Source: Podospora bellae-mahoneyi
Lineage: Eukaryota > Ascomycota > Sordariomycetes > Sordariales > Podosporaceae
Assembly (NCBI RefSeq): GCF_035222275.1
Contig: NC_085884.1
Location: 1,054,001 to 1,118,000, forward strand
DNA: 64,000 nt
Direction of reading: 5' to 3'
Numbering within the stretch: the first letter of the stretch is position 1; the number at the start of each line of letters is the position of its first letter. Below the pieces are notes generated by a model. The model worked only from the letters and a program-made list of their open reading frames with translations. It was not told the DNA's origin and ran no database searches. Shown piece after piece: positions 42,202 through 54,281 of the stretch. Position numbers and translations under genes: made by a program.

Positions 42202-43308
42202 TGTGATTTGGTAGAACAGCTGCAGTTGGCCTGTTTGGTTGGATGTATCTCGAACAAGAGAACGCGACACCCCACCATCCTTGCCCTGGGCCGCCTGGCG
42301 GGGCAAAGATCAGCCAAGTAAGCCAAGCCATGCACGGACCCCCAGTGAGGCGGATGTTACAGGTGAGAGTATCACGTGAGACTCTTGTGGATCAGACCGA
42401 TGCGCAACGCACGGATATGGCTTGGCACTTGAGCTGGGCGTTGGACAAGGCGAAGCTACAAAAATTCGATGGTGTCAAGGAGAATAGCATCTTTTGGTGA
42501 GACCGAGTTTGGTGAGATATTTTCTTCTGACCGCTTGTTGAGGTTTTATCAAACTTCGGAAAATAACGGAAAATACCCTGGATTTTATCAGAAAAACCAG
42601 TCAACAAAATTACACACAGACCTGAATCCAACTGCAGCTGATCGCGATGCCAGAACTTTTTGCCAAGAACACGGCTGATATCTCTTGGTCACAGTTCGGG
42701 CGGATAGGGCCGAATGCCGAGCATCTTCAATCAAGGCCAAACATCCATCCATCAACCATTGTCGATGGCATTGACAAATTCTGATGTTGAACACCACGCA
42801 AAAACGTAATCGGAATATGTCGGGTCGGAAATTAGGGCGGTGATATAGCGAGGACGGGTTACACGTCGCTACCAACCACCCTCCTGGTCGTCTGAAGGGG
42901 CGGAAGTGCCACCAACTGCGCCTTGCCACGAAAAAAAAAAAAAAAAGATCAAGCGTTGAGTTGGTGCCTCATCTCGCGCCGTGGTGAGAGAGACCCGGCC
43001 CATTACAGGGAGCCAAGAGAATTGTTTTTCCTATCTTTGGTAATATGACCGCCCATGCCGGGCCTGTCCGCTTGGTTTTGTATGAGGTGTTGGGTAGTAC
43101 CGTGTAGGTATTAAAGGGTTGATGTTGCCACTGTTTGTTTCGTAGATGTTGATCTTGAACTTTTTTTGTTTATATAAAGACGTCCATCTCACAATATCTA
43201 CCTGATAAGTAAACAATCATCAAGCTACTTCATCATACCTACTCGCAGCGTACCATCGAGATACTTCACACAAACTATTCCTTCAGTACCACATATATCA
43301 CCACCACC
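42202..43308. other. intergenic, AT-rich patch and poly-A run
   Basis: 1.1 kb without a convincing gene. 42480-42650 is richer in A and T than its surroundings and might be a worn transposon trace, but no ends or repeats are visible. A 16-bp A run lies at 42931-42946. Confidence 0.4.
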
Positions 43309-44018
43309 ATGGCGATTTCACTCCACCACCAAAGGCCATCAAGCCCATCAACCTCCAAACTCCACCGTTAGTGCCCCCTTCTCCCCGTCTCCATCAACAC
43401 CCAGGCTTACTAACCTCCCCCATAGAAGCCCTCCTCACAACCCTCTCCCCCTTGACCCTAACGCACACCCACCTCTCCCTCCCCCAATACCACCCCACCC
43501 TCCTCGCCACCGCGGTGACCACCCTCACCAAAATCTACTCCTGTCCGATCACCTCCTCCCTCCCTCAGCTTTTGTCCGCCATCCTCCCAGAGGAAACCCT
43601 CCCCATCCTCTTCGACACAACAGGCGCCCTCCTCTCCGGCCTTGACGACCAGGCCAAAACCATTCTTTATATCCAGGCCGTCACCGGGCTAGTCCTCATC
43701 TTCGAGCACCTCTGCACACATGGGGACATCACTGCTGGCGTGGTGGATAGAGAGCTGAGGTTGTTTGAGCAGAGCAAACAAAAGAGAAGTGTGCTGGAAA
43801 GGATCGAGGAAGGGGGTTTGTTGGGGGAGTGTTATACCGTCGAGGCGGTGGTGGAGTTTATTGTGGGGGTTATTGACGAGGAAGAAAAAGAAGACGTGGT
43901 GAATGAAGTTGAGATTGAGCAGGTGGCGACGAATGAGAAGGTTGACTGGGAGATGGGGAGCAGGCCGTATGGGAATATGGGCTTGCCGTGGGGGTTTACC
44001 ATTATGGCTTTGAACTAG
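43309..44018 (+). CDS. uncharacterised small fungal protein
   Basis: Two exons, 43309-43366 and 43426-44018, give 216 residues. The 59-bp intron has a good TTACTAACC branch and CCATAG acceptor. ATG 43309 sits in ACCATGG-like context. The start reads MAISLHHQRPSSPSTSKLHQ. Residues about 20-150 are leucine-rich and probably all-helical (LLTTLSPLTLTHTHLSLPQY; AKTILYIQAVTGLVLIFEHL), followed by an acidic region and a conserved-looking end, GSRPYGNMGLPWGFTIMALN. No signal peptide. I do not recognise the family. Confidence 0.7.
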
Positions 44019-44323
44019 AGATCATGACCGGGAGGTTGTGAAGGAAGGGGAGGGTTATGTCTTTTGTAATATCTTTTGGTGGACTGTAACATTAACAAAT
44101 CTCCATTCTGGGTTTGGATAGATCGGGTTGCTTTGGGGAAAATGGCTGGAACGTCTTAGATAGATACATGAACAGTTAGACTGATAGATTTGAGATTATG
44201 CGGTAATAAGGGTAATGAATAATGATATCTCGCAACTCACTTATACTCGTCAAAATTGCACTGTGGTCATATACAGCCCAAAACAACTATTGCAAGGAAC
44301 ACGGTAATTTTATTCTCACAAGT

Positions 44324-44876
44324 TTAAGCGCGCCCCTTGACAGCCTGAGGGCCAGCACCAACGGCAGCCTGAGCACTGGTTTGAACCTGAATGATCTCGG
44401 TCTTCTTCTTCTCCATCTTGGCCTGCGTCTCCTTGATGTGGCCTTCCAGTCTCGTGCTGTATCCCAAGTCAGTCTCCGGATAGCCACCGACATGGCAGAG
44501 ATATAACTTACATTTCCTTTTCAATAAACTCCAACCGCCCCTTCACCGTGCTCTCCGCATCTGTCCTATCCTGCTTCAAGAGCACTGGCCCGATGAGCTT
44601 GTAGATGGTCTCGCCGTCTTTGAGCTTCTCGAATTCCTGTTCTGTTGTCAATGTCATCCTGGCCGATCTTCATGGTGGGACACGAACCTGTTGTACGCCC
44701 AAATTCTCCTGCATCTGAGCCTCCAGCTTTTGCCGAGACGTTACTGTGTCTTGGAGATCTAGAGACAGATGTTAGAAAGCTGTGCACGAACAGATGACGG
44801 TGAATGGGGGGGTACCTTTTTGTAGCTTGGTGTAGTCCTCAGAGAGGGCCTGAAGCCGACGTTGGATATCAGCCAT
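44324..44876 (-). CDS. YKE2: prefoldin subunit 6
   Basis: Four exons: 44876-44816, 44758-44688, 44636-44512, 44456-44324 (129 residues, the usual size). Introns are 51-57 bp and all keep frame. The product begins MADIQRRLQALSEDYTKLQK, goes on DLQDTVTSRQKLEAQMQENL, EFEKLKDGETIYKLIGPVLL (the beta-hairpin core) and then a second helix (TRLEGHIKETQAKMEKKKTE). This is the beta-type prefoldin fold: two coiled-coil helices joined by a beta hairpin. Prefoldin hands unfolded actin and tubulin to the CCT chaperonin in the cytosol. A housekeeping gene. Confidence 0.92.
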
Positions 44877-45804
44877 GTTGACTATTTCTTGTCCGGGATA
44901 ACCTCAGGAACGGCCCTGGGAACGGATTGGATAAGGTGAGCAAGCCGATATCTTCACCTCAACAGCCGCTGTGATGACGAGAGTTGGGCAGTGTTGAGAA
45001 AAGTGGGGTGCTGGCGCAAATGAGAATCCGCAAAATGCTGCCTGCTAGTTACTCAGCACTCGAAACGATGACGGGTCGCAGGAAAAGATCAAATGAATGT
45101 AGAGGTGTATTCTTGTATGTATGTACACAATCAGAAGCAACCCAGAGCTCTGTCGAAGGAAATGGGAGATGACATGTGCAGGCTGTTAGTGCTTGCTGCC
45201 TCTTTGTGTGCTTACACTAACACGGAGCACCCCGCAGCAGCAACCACAGACCCCGCAGGGATCAACTTGTCCTTTTACAAGACCAATGCTCGCCTTTACC
45301 ATTACTGCAGCCCGGGGAGAATTTAATAGGAACTGCCTTTTCTTTCCATTTCGGACCCTTGAATTACAGGTGCCAACTACTGAATCCTGCAGAAGCCAGT
45401 GTGGGATGAGCAGGACGCTGCGAGCTTCTTCAGCCCACGTGCCAAGACACCGCTGACGAGGTCTCGACTTCGTGCCTTGCTTAAAACCAAACTCCAAACA
45501 CCCCTCATCAACGACGTCCGCACCGCTTCGGTCACCACATCTGGCGTCCCAACTATTTGTCTTTCTGCAACATAATAACCCGGCGCCCTCCTCCAGACAG
45601 TTGCTATCCTCAATCTCTACAATCCCATCTCCCACCCTCCCGCCGACAGCGGCGCTCATCTGCCACTACCCGCTGCCTACCATCGCATCTCCCCCACGGG
45701 CGGGCCAAAACAACATCTCCTCTTCCCCCCGACCCCCCTCCTCACAAACCAAACCTACTCCCGAACGACCTCAAACCCGCCTCGGCGGTAGCCCCTCGCC
45801 CACC
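44877..45804. other. divergent promoter region of prefoldin 6 and VPS4
   Basis: The two genes start head to head with 928 bp between. A frame in phase with VPS4 runs back to about 45472, but the codons before ATG 45805 are Pro/Ser/Thr-rich and unlike the MIT domain start. Confidence 0.5.
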
Positions 45805-47186
45805 ATGTCCAACACCGACTTCCTCGACCGCGCCATCAAACAAGTCCGCACCGCCATCGACGCCGACAACGCAGCCCAATACGAAAAAGCCTACCAGCTC
45901 TACTACGCCTCCCTCGAGCTCTTCATGCTGGCCCTCAAGTGGGAAAAGAACCCAAAGTCCAAAGACATGATCCGCGCCAAAACAGCCGAGTACATGGACC
46001 GCGCCGAAAAGCTCAAAGCCCACCTCGCCGACGCCGAGTCCAAGAAGAAAAAACCCGGCCTCGTCGGCGCGAACGGCTCCTCCACCGCCGGGACGGCAAA
46101 AGGGAAGGAGGCGGGGGAGGATGGTGCGCCTGAACTAGATGAGGATAGCAAGAAGCTGAGGTCGGCGCTGGCGGGCGCCATCTTGCAGGAGAGACCTAAT
46201 GTCAGCTGGGATGACGTTGCTGGGTTGGAGCAGGCGAAGGAGGCGTTGAAGGAGGCGGTTTTGTTGCCGATCAAGTTTCCTCATTTGTTTCAGGGGAAGA
46301 GGCAGCCTTGGAAGGGGATTTTGCTCTATGGGCCGCCGGGGACGGGAAAGAGTTATTTGGCCAAGGCGGTGGCTACCGAGGCGAAGAGTACGTTTTTTAG
46401 TATTAGCAGTTCTGATTTGGTGAGTAAGTGGATGGGTGAGAGTGAGAGGTATGTTTTCTACTATCTTTTACCCCTAGAAGAGGAGGCAGTTTGCTGACGA
46501 ACGACGATAACAGGTTAGTCAAGCAACTGTTCGCCATGGCCCGCGAGAACAAACCATCCATCATCTTCATTGACGAAATCGATGCCCTCTGCGGCCCCCG
46601 CGGCGAAGGCGAGTCGGAAGCCTCCCGGAGAATAAAAACGGAGATGCTCGTCCAGATGGACGGTGTAGGCAAGGACAGCAAGGGAGTTCTCATCCTCGGC
46701 GCGACCAACATCCCTTGGCAACTCGACGCTGCTATCCGCCGTCGTTTCCAGAGACGAGTCCACATCAGTCTACCAGATCTGGCCGCGAGGACAAAAATGT
46801 TTAGCATTGCCATTGGGGACACAAAGACGGCGCTCAAACCCGAAGATTTTAGAGAGCTGGCGAGGGCGTCGGAGGGTTACTCAGGTTCTGACATCAGCAT
46901 CGTTGTTCAAGACGCGCTGATGCAGCCGGTCAGAAAGATTCAGCAGGCGACGCACTTCAAGAAGGTGATGGTGGACGGCAAGAAGAGGATGACGCCCTGC
47001 TCGCCCGGGGATCCGGAGGCGGTAGAGATGACGTGGGAGGGGGTGGAAGGGGAGGAGCTGTTGGAGCCCATGGTGGAGAAGAAGGACTTTTTGAGGGCTA
47101 TCAAGTCGAGTAGGCCGACGGTGTCGCAGGTGGACTTGGAGAGGAACGAGGAGTGGACGAAGGAGTTTGGGAGTGAGGGTGCGTAG
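45805..47186 (+). CDS. VPS4: Vps4 AAA-ATPase of the ESCRT pathway
   Basis: Two exons, 45805-46448 and 46514-47186 (65-bp intron), give 438 residues, the normal Vps4 length. The N-terminal MIT domain ([20 protein letters not shown] to about residue 80) binds ESCRT-III tails. A Lys/Gly/Ser linker follows, then the AAA core: [20 protein letters not shown], Walker A GPPGTGKS (about residue 176), pore loop KWMGESE, Walker [11 protein letters not shown], sensor and arginine fingers in [20 protein letters not shown]. The beta domain and C-terminal helix ([20 protein letters not shown]) are present. Vps4 takes apart ESCRT-III at endosomes and other membranes. Confidence 0.97.
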
Positions 47187-47767
47187 ACCGTGGAGGGAGG
47201 GAGGAGTTGCTGTGCATATGGTCAGATATGGGACGCGCGTGGAAACCGCAGGCCAGGCGTGCGGCGTTTTACAAGACCTTTTTCAAGTGTGTGTTAGCAT
47301 CGAGAACGGGCGCAATGGAAACTGCGGCGAAGTAATATTCTGTTTTGGGATCATGATCAATAATTATGCGTCAGTTCCACATCACATCGGATTTAGCCAA
47401 CGAGGGTCAAATTCTGAAACTTATTAAAACTCATTCTTGTTTTCGTCTCCATGACCATGTGTGTTGCGTGTGTCTGCGACGGGTATGTTACATCAAAAGG
47501 AACACAGGAAGAGAGCATGGCGTCTACAAAAAAAGCTTTACTACACACGAGAGTATCCCCGAAAACTCCAGTTGCCAAACATTTTGCCCCAAGAAACCCA
47601 TAGAACTCCAAGAAAATGAGAAAAGGAAAAAAGGACATGATCAAAAGACAGAAGATGACCAGCCAAACCAGACGAGAGGCTCGCGCTTTCAAGCAATGTT
47701 CAGAGCCCCCCGTTCTCAGCCAACTAGTCCAGCACAGCAATGCAAAGCAGAAAAAATGCACATTTTC
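47187..47767. other. intergenic between VPS4 and NOP56 (convergent)
   Basis: 3' regions of both genes. No gene seen. Confidence 0.5.
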
Positions 47768-49393
47768 TTACTCAGCAGCCACAGACTTTCTCTTCTTCTT
47801 CTTCTTGGAAGGCTCTTCCGCCGCGTCAACCATATCGACGTCCTCGGCACCGACGCTCTTCCTCTTCTTGTCCTTCTTCTCTTTCTTGTCTTTCTTCTCC
47901 TTCTTGTCCTTCTTGTCCTTCTTATCCTCCTTGGGAGCCATGTGGTCGACCTGCTCAGAGTCGATGTCCATGCCTCCCTCATCGTCGTCCATAACGGCCT
48001 TGATGGCCTTGTCCATGGCATCAATGTTCTTCATTGGCTTGGTGCCCTTGGCGTACCACTCGAGGCGCTGCTCGATCTGGTCGCGCATCACCTCACCGAA
48101 ACGGCGGGTTGGGTTCTCGCTGAAGTTATCGATACGGGAAGCGATCGAGCACTTGTTGGCAAGATAACGGGAGATGCGGCCCTTGACCTTGGGACCGGCC
48201 TTGCCAATGAAAGAACTTTGGTAAAGGAGACCGTACTTGGGAGTAGCGCCCTTGGTCTTGAGAGCGCGGAAAAGAGCCTTCTCGGCACCGAGAATCTGGA
48301 GAGTAGAGGCGGGGTACTTGGCGAGGTTGGTCAAGGAACCGGCGTGGGAGATAAGGCGGGCAGCAACGGGAGTGCCGAGGATGACCTGGAGGTTAGGAGC
48401 AACATCGCCCATCTTCTTGTCGAGGGACTCGGCGAGGATGCGTCTGTAGTCGGCCATCTCGGCCACGTTGGAGGCGAGGTCCTTGATCATGGCAAGATCA
48501 GTCTCGCTGATGTCCTGACCCATGGAGACTTTGGCGGCCTGGATAACGGCCTCGGCCTTGTCCTGGTCCTGGTTGAGAACGTTGGCGATCTCGTCAACGC
48601 TCTCGTCAGTGAGAGTCTTCTTGTTGCCAACGGCGATGACCATCTTGGCGTAGGTGCCGTTGTCGGAGACAATGCGGATAAGTTCGGGGAAATGCCAGCC
48701 ATACCACTCTCTGACACGCATAGCGCCCTGGTTGATACCCTTGTCGAGCGCGTCGAGAGTCGCAATGCCCTGGATGATGTGGTTGTCGTTCTTGTGGACG
48801 CTGAACTTGACCTTGGCGCGGGAGTAGGCGTGGCCGAGACCGAGCTGGGCACGGTTGATATCACCCTCCTGGAGGCCCTTGAGGAGCTTACCAGCGTGGA
48901 CACGGATGCCACGGAGGAGAGCAGCGACGACCTCGGAGGTCTCGGCGGATTCGCACTGGACACCGGTAAAGACAGAGGTGATCTCGCCTGCTAACCTCTT
49001 GTCGACGACGCCCAAAACAATCTTGCTCTTCTTTCCGCTGGTCTGGGGGAGGTTGAGTTCGAGGGTGTTCTTGAGGTGGTCGGGCATGATGCCTTCGGAA
49101 ACGAGGTTGATGGCCTCCAAACCGTGGGCGGCAGAGCTGTTGGACTTGGTGGTTAGTGGGGGGAGAAACTCTTGTTTTCGCAAGCGCGCGTCGCTCGGAG
49201 TGCTGGTAACTCGATAAACTCACGTCCATGGGTTGAAGCTGCGCAACTGGACCATCTTGCCAAACTTGTCGAGGCTGGTCATGGCCTCCTTCACCTCGGG
49301 GAGCTGCAGACCAACGCTGTCGGCCTGGTGCACGACCTCAAAGAGGGCAAAGCCGACGGCGCTCTCGAAGAGCAGATAATTGACGGCCACCAT
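47768..49393 (-). CDS. NOP56: Nop56, box C/D snoRNP core protein
   Basis: Two exons, 49393-49224 and 49136-47768 (87-bp intron with CACTAAC branch and AACAG acceptor), give 512 residues. The N-terminal NOP5NT domain reads NYLLFESAVGFALFEV, with LPEVKEAMTSLDKFGKMVQL and FNPWT then SAAHGLEAINLVSEG across the splice. This is Nop56 rather than Nop58 by its opening. The coiled-coil NOSIC and the Nop domain follow (GTPVAARLISHAGSLTNLAK; ILGAEKALFRALKTKGATPK, the snoRNA/15.5K contact). The C-terminus has the usual basic KKDKK/KKEKK repeats for the nucleolus. It guides 2'-O-methylation of rRNA with fibrillarin. The acceptor was chosen because the nearer CAAG would break frame. Confidence 0.95.
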
Positions 49394-50869
49394 TGTGACT
49401 ATTGATTTCTCTGAAACTGTGGGATGACGGGGGAAATGCGCTGGTGGCGGGAGTACCTTGCGCAATTGATCAATTCCACCAGTCCAAGTCGGCGTGTTGT
49501 CGATAGCGAGCTGGGATATTTTTTCTGAGCACTCTGAAGTTTTGAAATTTTTGCGGCAAGCTGTCGCGCACGAGCCATGCGGTGTGGGGTCGCGCCCGTC
49601 GCTGGTCTTGGCTTTTCAGCGCCTCTATTTTTGTGGAAGCCTTGGAAGTTAGGCATTATTTCTGGCCACTCTCCAAAACAACACTGCCAGCCGACAAAAC
49701 AGCCACACAGCTGCCCCCTCCTCGGCGTCAACTCCACAGGGCTCATCAGCCACCATCAATCAACCAAGGAACCGTCGCATCCCATCACCTGTGCTACCCC
49801 AGATCGGATCCCCCGGACCGAAGTTGTCTCAGCCCTACGGCCTTGATTATCACCAGGAAGTCCATCATTTGCTGATCAAAACCATTCACTGCCCATCATT
49901 GATCATTGGTCCTTTTGCCGATATCTCTTTCCGTTCTCAAAGGCCCAAATGCGAGCTGCGTCGAGCCATAGCTGTGTGCATGCCTCCAGCCAACTTGGCC
50001 ATGGATGGATGGATAAGCAAATATGTTGTGATATTCGTACCTACCGTATGATGCGAGGCGGGCTATCTGGTACACCGCATCCCGAGCTTTGGTGTTAATG
50101 TCCTTTTCGTCTTGGTCACGTTGGTCGTATGCACCTCGAGCTGACATTTCACATCTCGTCGCAACCTCACAAATCGACCATGCTTCATTCAGCGCGGACA
50201 ACGGGATGCGACACAGCATACGGATAGCAGAGCTTCCAGATGCCACAGCAGGTATTATTTCCAGTATACCGTCGTGTATCATGCACTGGACATCAGGAGA
50301 TTGGGGGCACCCAAGTAGAGCCTATGGCTGACTCCTCATCAGCACAGTAATGAAGGCAGGTCGTCAAGAGGCAGCCTGCAGACACGGCACCACCACCACC
50401 AGCAAGGGGGTCCTGTAATTGGGGTTGATCTTCACAACGGTGTCTTCAACCAATCAGCACGTCAGCCACAGCCTCTACAGCCCCCAACACGATCCAGTTG
50501 TTCGGCGTCATTGCACACCCAAGCCCACTACGACGTGATAGGCAAGCGAGTCTGACCCCCAACAGTGTGCGCAGCTGCGACAAGCGGCCCTCTTCACCGA
50601 CCCCCTTTTCAGCCCTGCGAGGACACACTGCCCTCCTTCATATAATGGATGCATACATCATGGTTGCCTTGCCCCGGCCTGTGTACCTGGCAGTTTGACG
50701 GTGCTCTTGTGTAAAGGTGTTGTCTTGCTCGGGGGCCAAGTGAAACCAGTCAACCAACTGGTCTTAAACCCCGGCAATTGAGAATCCCCGCCCTCGAGTC
50801 ACACTCTCCGCGCTTTCGTTGTCAGCTCTCCGTGTTGAACTCAGCGCAGCACAGAACGAGGCAGACATC
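49394..50869. other. 1.5-kb intergenic region, one doubtful ORF
   Basis: Promoter of NOP56 and leader of the zinc-finger gene. On the minus strand a 128-codon frame with a true ATG at 50282 (start MIHDGILEIIPAVASGSSAI, end 49896) has fair codon composition and a GTACGA donor after KARDAVYQIARLASYG. I cannot link it to a family or a second exon, so it is not called. Confidence 0.4.
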
Positions 50870-53800
50870 ATGGACTCCAATGAAGCCAGCCGAGAGGCGT
50901 CCCAAGGATCCAGCGCCGCTCTGGATGGAGTCTCTGGCATCGCCTTACCAAGACGAAGCGGCGCCATCAGACATGCCGCCGGTAGCCGGCCCATTCTTCC
51001 CACCTTGACACCTGGGGTGGGCAAAAACACCTTTGTGGCAACGCCCATTCAAGAGACGCCAGCGGATGACGACCCGAGCAGACACTCGTGGGTCTCGTTC
51101 GTTTCAGCCAGCACGGCCAGGTCCTCTGCAGTGCCAAGCATCTTTTCTCAAAGATTCTCGACCTTCTCGGCCTCCACTCGGCAGTCAATTCGTCAGTCCT
51201 CGATCGAGTCTCCCATCTCAGCCATCAGCCCTTCGTACAAGAGGCAGGACAGCATCAAGGAAGAAAACCCCTACTTCTGCACCTTCTGCAGTGATTCCTT
51301 TGCAACAAAGGAGGAGTGGAGGCTGCACGAAAATGACTACCATGACAAGCGTGAGGTTTACGCCTGCAGCACTTGTTCTGCAGTGTTTCGACGGGCCGCT
51401 TCGCTCTGGGACCACGAGAGTGACGTGCATGGAATTAAGCCCACAGATGAGCTTCCCCAGCCAGCACGCTACTCTCCCTTACGAGCTGCCTGGGGTTGCG
51501 GCTTCTGCGCTGCCCTCTTCAGATCCCGTACCGACTACCTTGACCACGTTGGGAATCATTACGACGAGGGCTCAGAGCGGGTGCAATGGCAGCACTCCCT
51601 TGTCATCAAGGCTTTGCTTCAGCAACCAAAGGTAGAAGAAGCATGGGTTGCCTTGGTGGCAGAGGAGGAGACAGCACAAGGAGCAAAACTGCGGTTCATG
51701 TGGGACGAGGGCAACAGCGGCCGACTTCTCGATGCCGAAGAAGCTTCCACATTACAAGATGTCCTTGAGTTTTTCGGAAACAGTGCAATGATGGAAGCGG
51801 AGGAAGTTGCCCTCATGGCGTATGACCTTGCCCAAAAGCGGGTGGAAAGAGATGTGAGCAGGGATGTGAGCAGCGTGCTGCCGCAGCGTTATGCTCGACA
51901 GGACCCAGATAAGATTACAGAGGTCGATGCTATCTCACAACCTGAATCGTCATCCGCTAGTCACCGAGAATTACCACGCTCGGTAGACGACATGTCTCTG
52001 GCCATGTCATCCAACCTTGACATCCCCTTTTCTTCAAATCTGGCCAAATCAAGCTTCTCATCACTGATTGCGGACAAGATTGCTCGAGAGTCTTCGGCAC
52101 CAATGCCATCAGCAACCGTTGGAGACAGCATTGCGAGACCCTCCTCAGTACCAGCTGTTCTTTCTAAAGCCCGCCCTGCTCCTAGCATCGCTCTTCGAAA
52201 CGCAACAGCGCGAGGAAATCTTCGTCGCATTGATAGCGGCCTTCCAAGGGCACCTACGCCTCAGCCTGACCAGCGCCGAGGCAACACCCCACCACGCCCG
52301 AACCTGATTGCCAACAGAAATGGCATAGCAGTAATGAACCCAACTCAAGATCCATCTACGACTAGTCACCTTCCCGCACATGTACTTGTTGCTCGAGCGA
52401 GCCCGCTATCCTCGATCCGCCCACACACAAGCTCCAGTACACTCTCAAGCCACGCAAAGGACAACGCCAGGTGGCTAGATGACAGCACGAGCGAGACAGT
52501 GTCGGAAGACAGCGTGTCGGACACTGACTCTTGGTTGGAACATGACGGTTTGTCTGCAGCAGCAAAGACATGGAAGTCGACCTTCAACCAAACAGTAGAG
52601 CTTGGCATGGGAGCACTTTGGACTCGCTATAATCATGACTGGAACACTCTTATTGTGCAGTGTGTGGGCGAGGCAGGAAGAAGTAGCAGCTCCCCGCACT
52701 ACCGCGACACGACGGCCAGGGTTCGAAAGGGGACCTCTTCCAGGCAAAACAAGAACCTGCGGCCTGGGGCGCGTTATCCAATCGATGATGAGGACGAGGA
52801 CGATGACGACGGTGAGGGGCAGCGGCCTGGTTCATCGCTGTCTAAGCGAAGTTCTTTATCCACAAAAAGATTTGCATGCCCCTTCCGTAAGCATGATCCA
52901 CACAAGTACAGCCTTCAGGAACATGAAGTGTGCGCCGTCAGATCATGGGGAACCATCTCCAGACTCAAGTAGGTGGCTCTGGTCTCGAGACGGTGAGCAA
53001 AGGCTAACAAACCCTATCCAGAGAGCATCTTTATCGCCGTCACTACAAGATCCACTGCCAACGATGCAAGCAAATGTTTGGGGATTTCAAAGAATTGCAG
53101 GGCCATGAGATGTCACCACAGGGGTGTGAGCTCGTTCCCGGTCCGCCGCCTTGCGATATTTCAACTCTCCAAGAAAAGCAACTGAAATCACGAAAACACA
53201 ATGCCCGGCGAAAGACAGATGAGGAGAAGTGGGTAGAGATATACCAGCTTCTATTCCCTAACGAGGAAATACCATCGTCGCCATGTGAGTGCATCCATCA
53301 GGATCCAACACTCGCCTAAAGGGAGGTTAGATCGCTGATTTTGATGCCAGATCCCGAAGTCGCCGAAGATATGGGCCCAATATCATCCGAGGCCCAATCC
53401 AGCATGCACTTTCAGCACTTTCTTCTCCGCACCTTGCCGAGCCTTTTTACGCAGACTGCGGAGGCGCAGTTTCAGCGACCGATCGCGCCACACGAAGCAC
53501 TGAGGATGGACAGTATACCGAAAATCATTGAAGGGGCGCTTCAGAAGGCTTTCCTGGAATGGGAAGCTAGGGGCAATAATATTGTCTCTGCGGACCGTTC
53601 AGCTGTTTCAATGAGCTTTATACCCGAGATCGTGCCTGAGATGGTACCTCTGAATATTCCATACAGCTATGCGCCCGCGTCGATCTCCCAGACACCCCCA
53701 ATGTCAGCCGCTCCCAGCGCCGACCATAGCTTCCTCTCTGGGAATCTCGGGGGCATGGGTGGATTCACGCCAGACACAAACGATGACGACTCTGGGTTCG

Positions 53801-53982
53801 TGGACAATAGTTTCCAGTTCCAGCCAGGGCCACCAGCCTCCTATGCTGGGTTTGTGCCTCAGTACGATACTAGTAGCGACTGGCAGACAGGCCTTGGGCT
53901 GATGAACGTCGGTGATACCGACATGGGGTTTGGGAATAATATGAACGTGGGCAGTCACTATCCTGGGTTTTCACAGGGTTAA
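50870..53982 (+). CDS. fungal C2H2 zinc-finger protein
   Basis: Three exons, 50870-52968, 53022-53284, 53351-53982, give 997 residues; introns are 53 and 66 bp. After a Ser-rich start come three C2H2-like fingers at about residues 136-228: FCTFCSDSFATKEEWRLHE, ACSTCSAVFRRAASLWDHE and GCGFCAALFRSRTDYLDH. A helical part and a long Ser/Pro-rich linker follow. From about 680 is a compact Cys/His block often seen in expanded fungal families: FACPFRKHDPHKYSLQEHEV, GTISRLKEHLYRRHYKIHC, QRCKQMFGDFKELQGHE. The C-terminus (RTLPSLFTQTAEAQF, then a disordered acidic/aromatic tail) may activate transcription. DNA target unknown; likely a nuclear regulator. Confidence 0.85.
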
Positions 53983-54281
53983 GTCTTGGACGGGTCGACT
54001 TATGTTACTGCCGTTGTAGAGAATCTAGCGCAAGCATTCTTTTACCCACCTCCCTACCTACCTCAAGAGTGATTTTACACCAGTTGACCAATCGAATCGC
54101 ACTGATAAGCATCGCATTTGTTATACCCCTAACCCTCTTTTGGAACGAAACACCTGGCAGCAATCGACTCGGCCACCAATACACGGACTGACCTGACCAT
54201 TCAAGCAAAAACGCCACATCACAACGACAATTAAATGAAGCACATGTTCTCTTCAACACCATCAAAACCTTCTCAGCAATC
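53983..54281. other. intergenic, no gene seen
   Basis: Short gap between the zinc-finger gene and the helicase, including the helicase leader. Confidence 0.4.

Noticed and set aside
47366-48994. 542-codon open frame on the plus strand across NOP56
   Set aside because: It is antisense to a clear Nop56 coding exon and exists because GC-rich third positions keep the complement open. Its composition (Leu/Val/Gly runs) has no family likeness.
49896-50282. 128-codon minus-strand ORF with a true ATG
   Set aside because: Fair composition and a possible donor, but no second exon, no family and no conserved motif.
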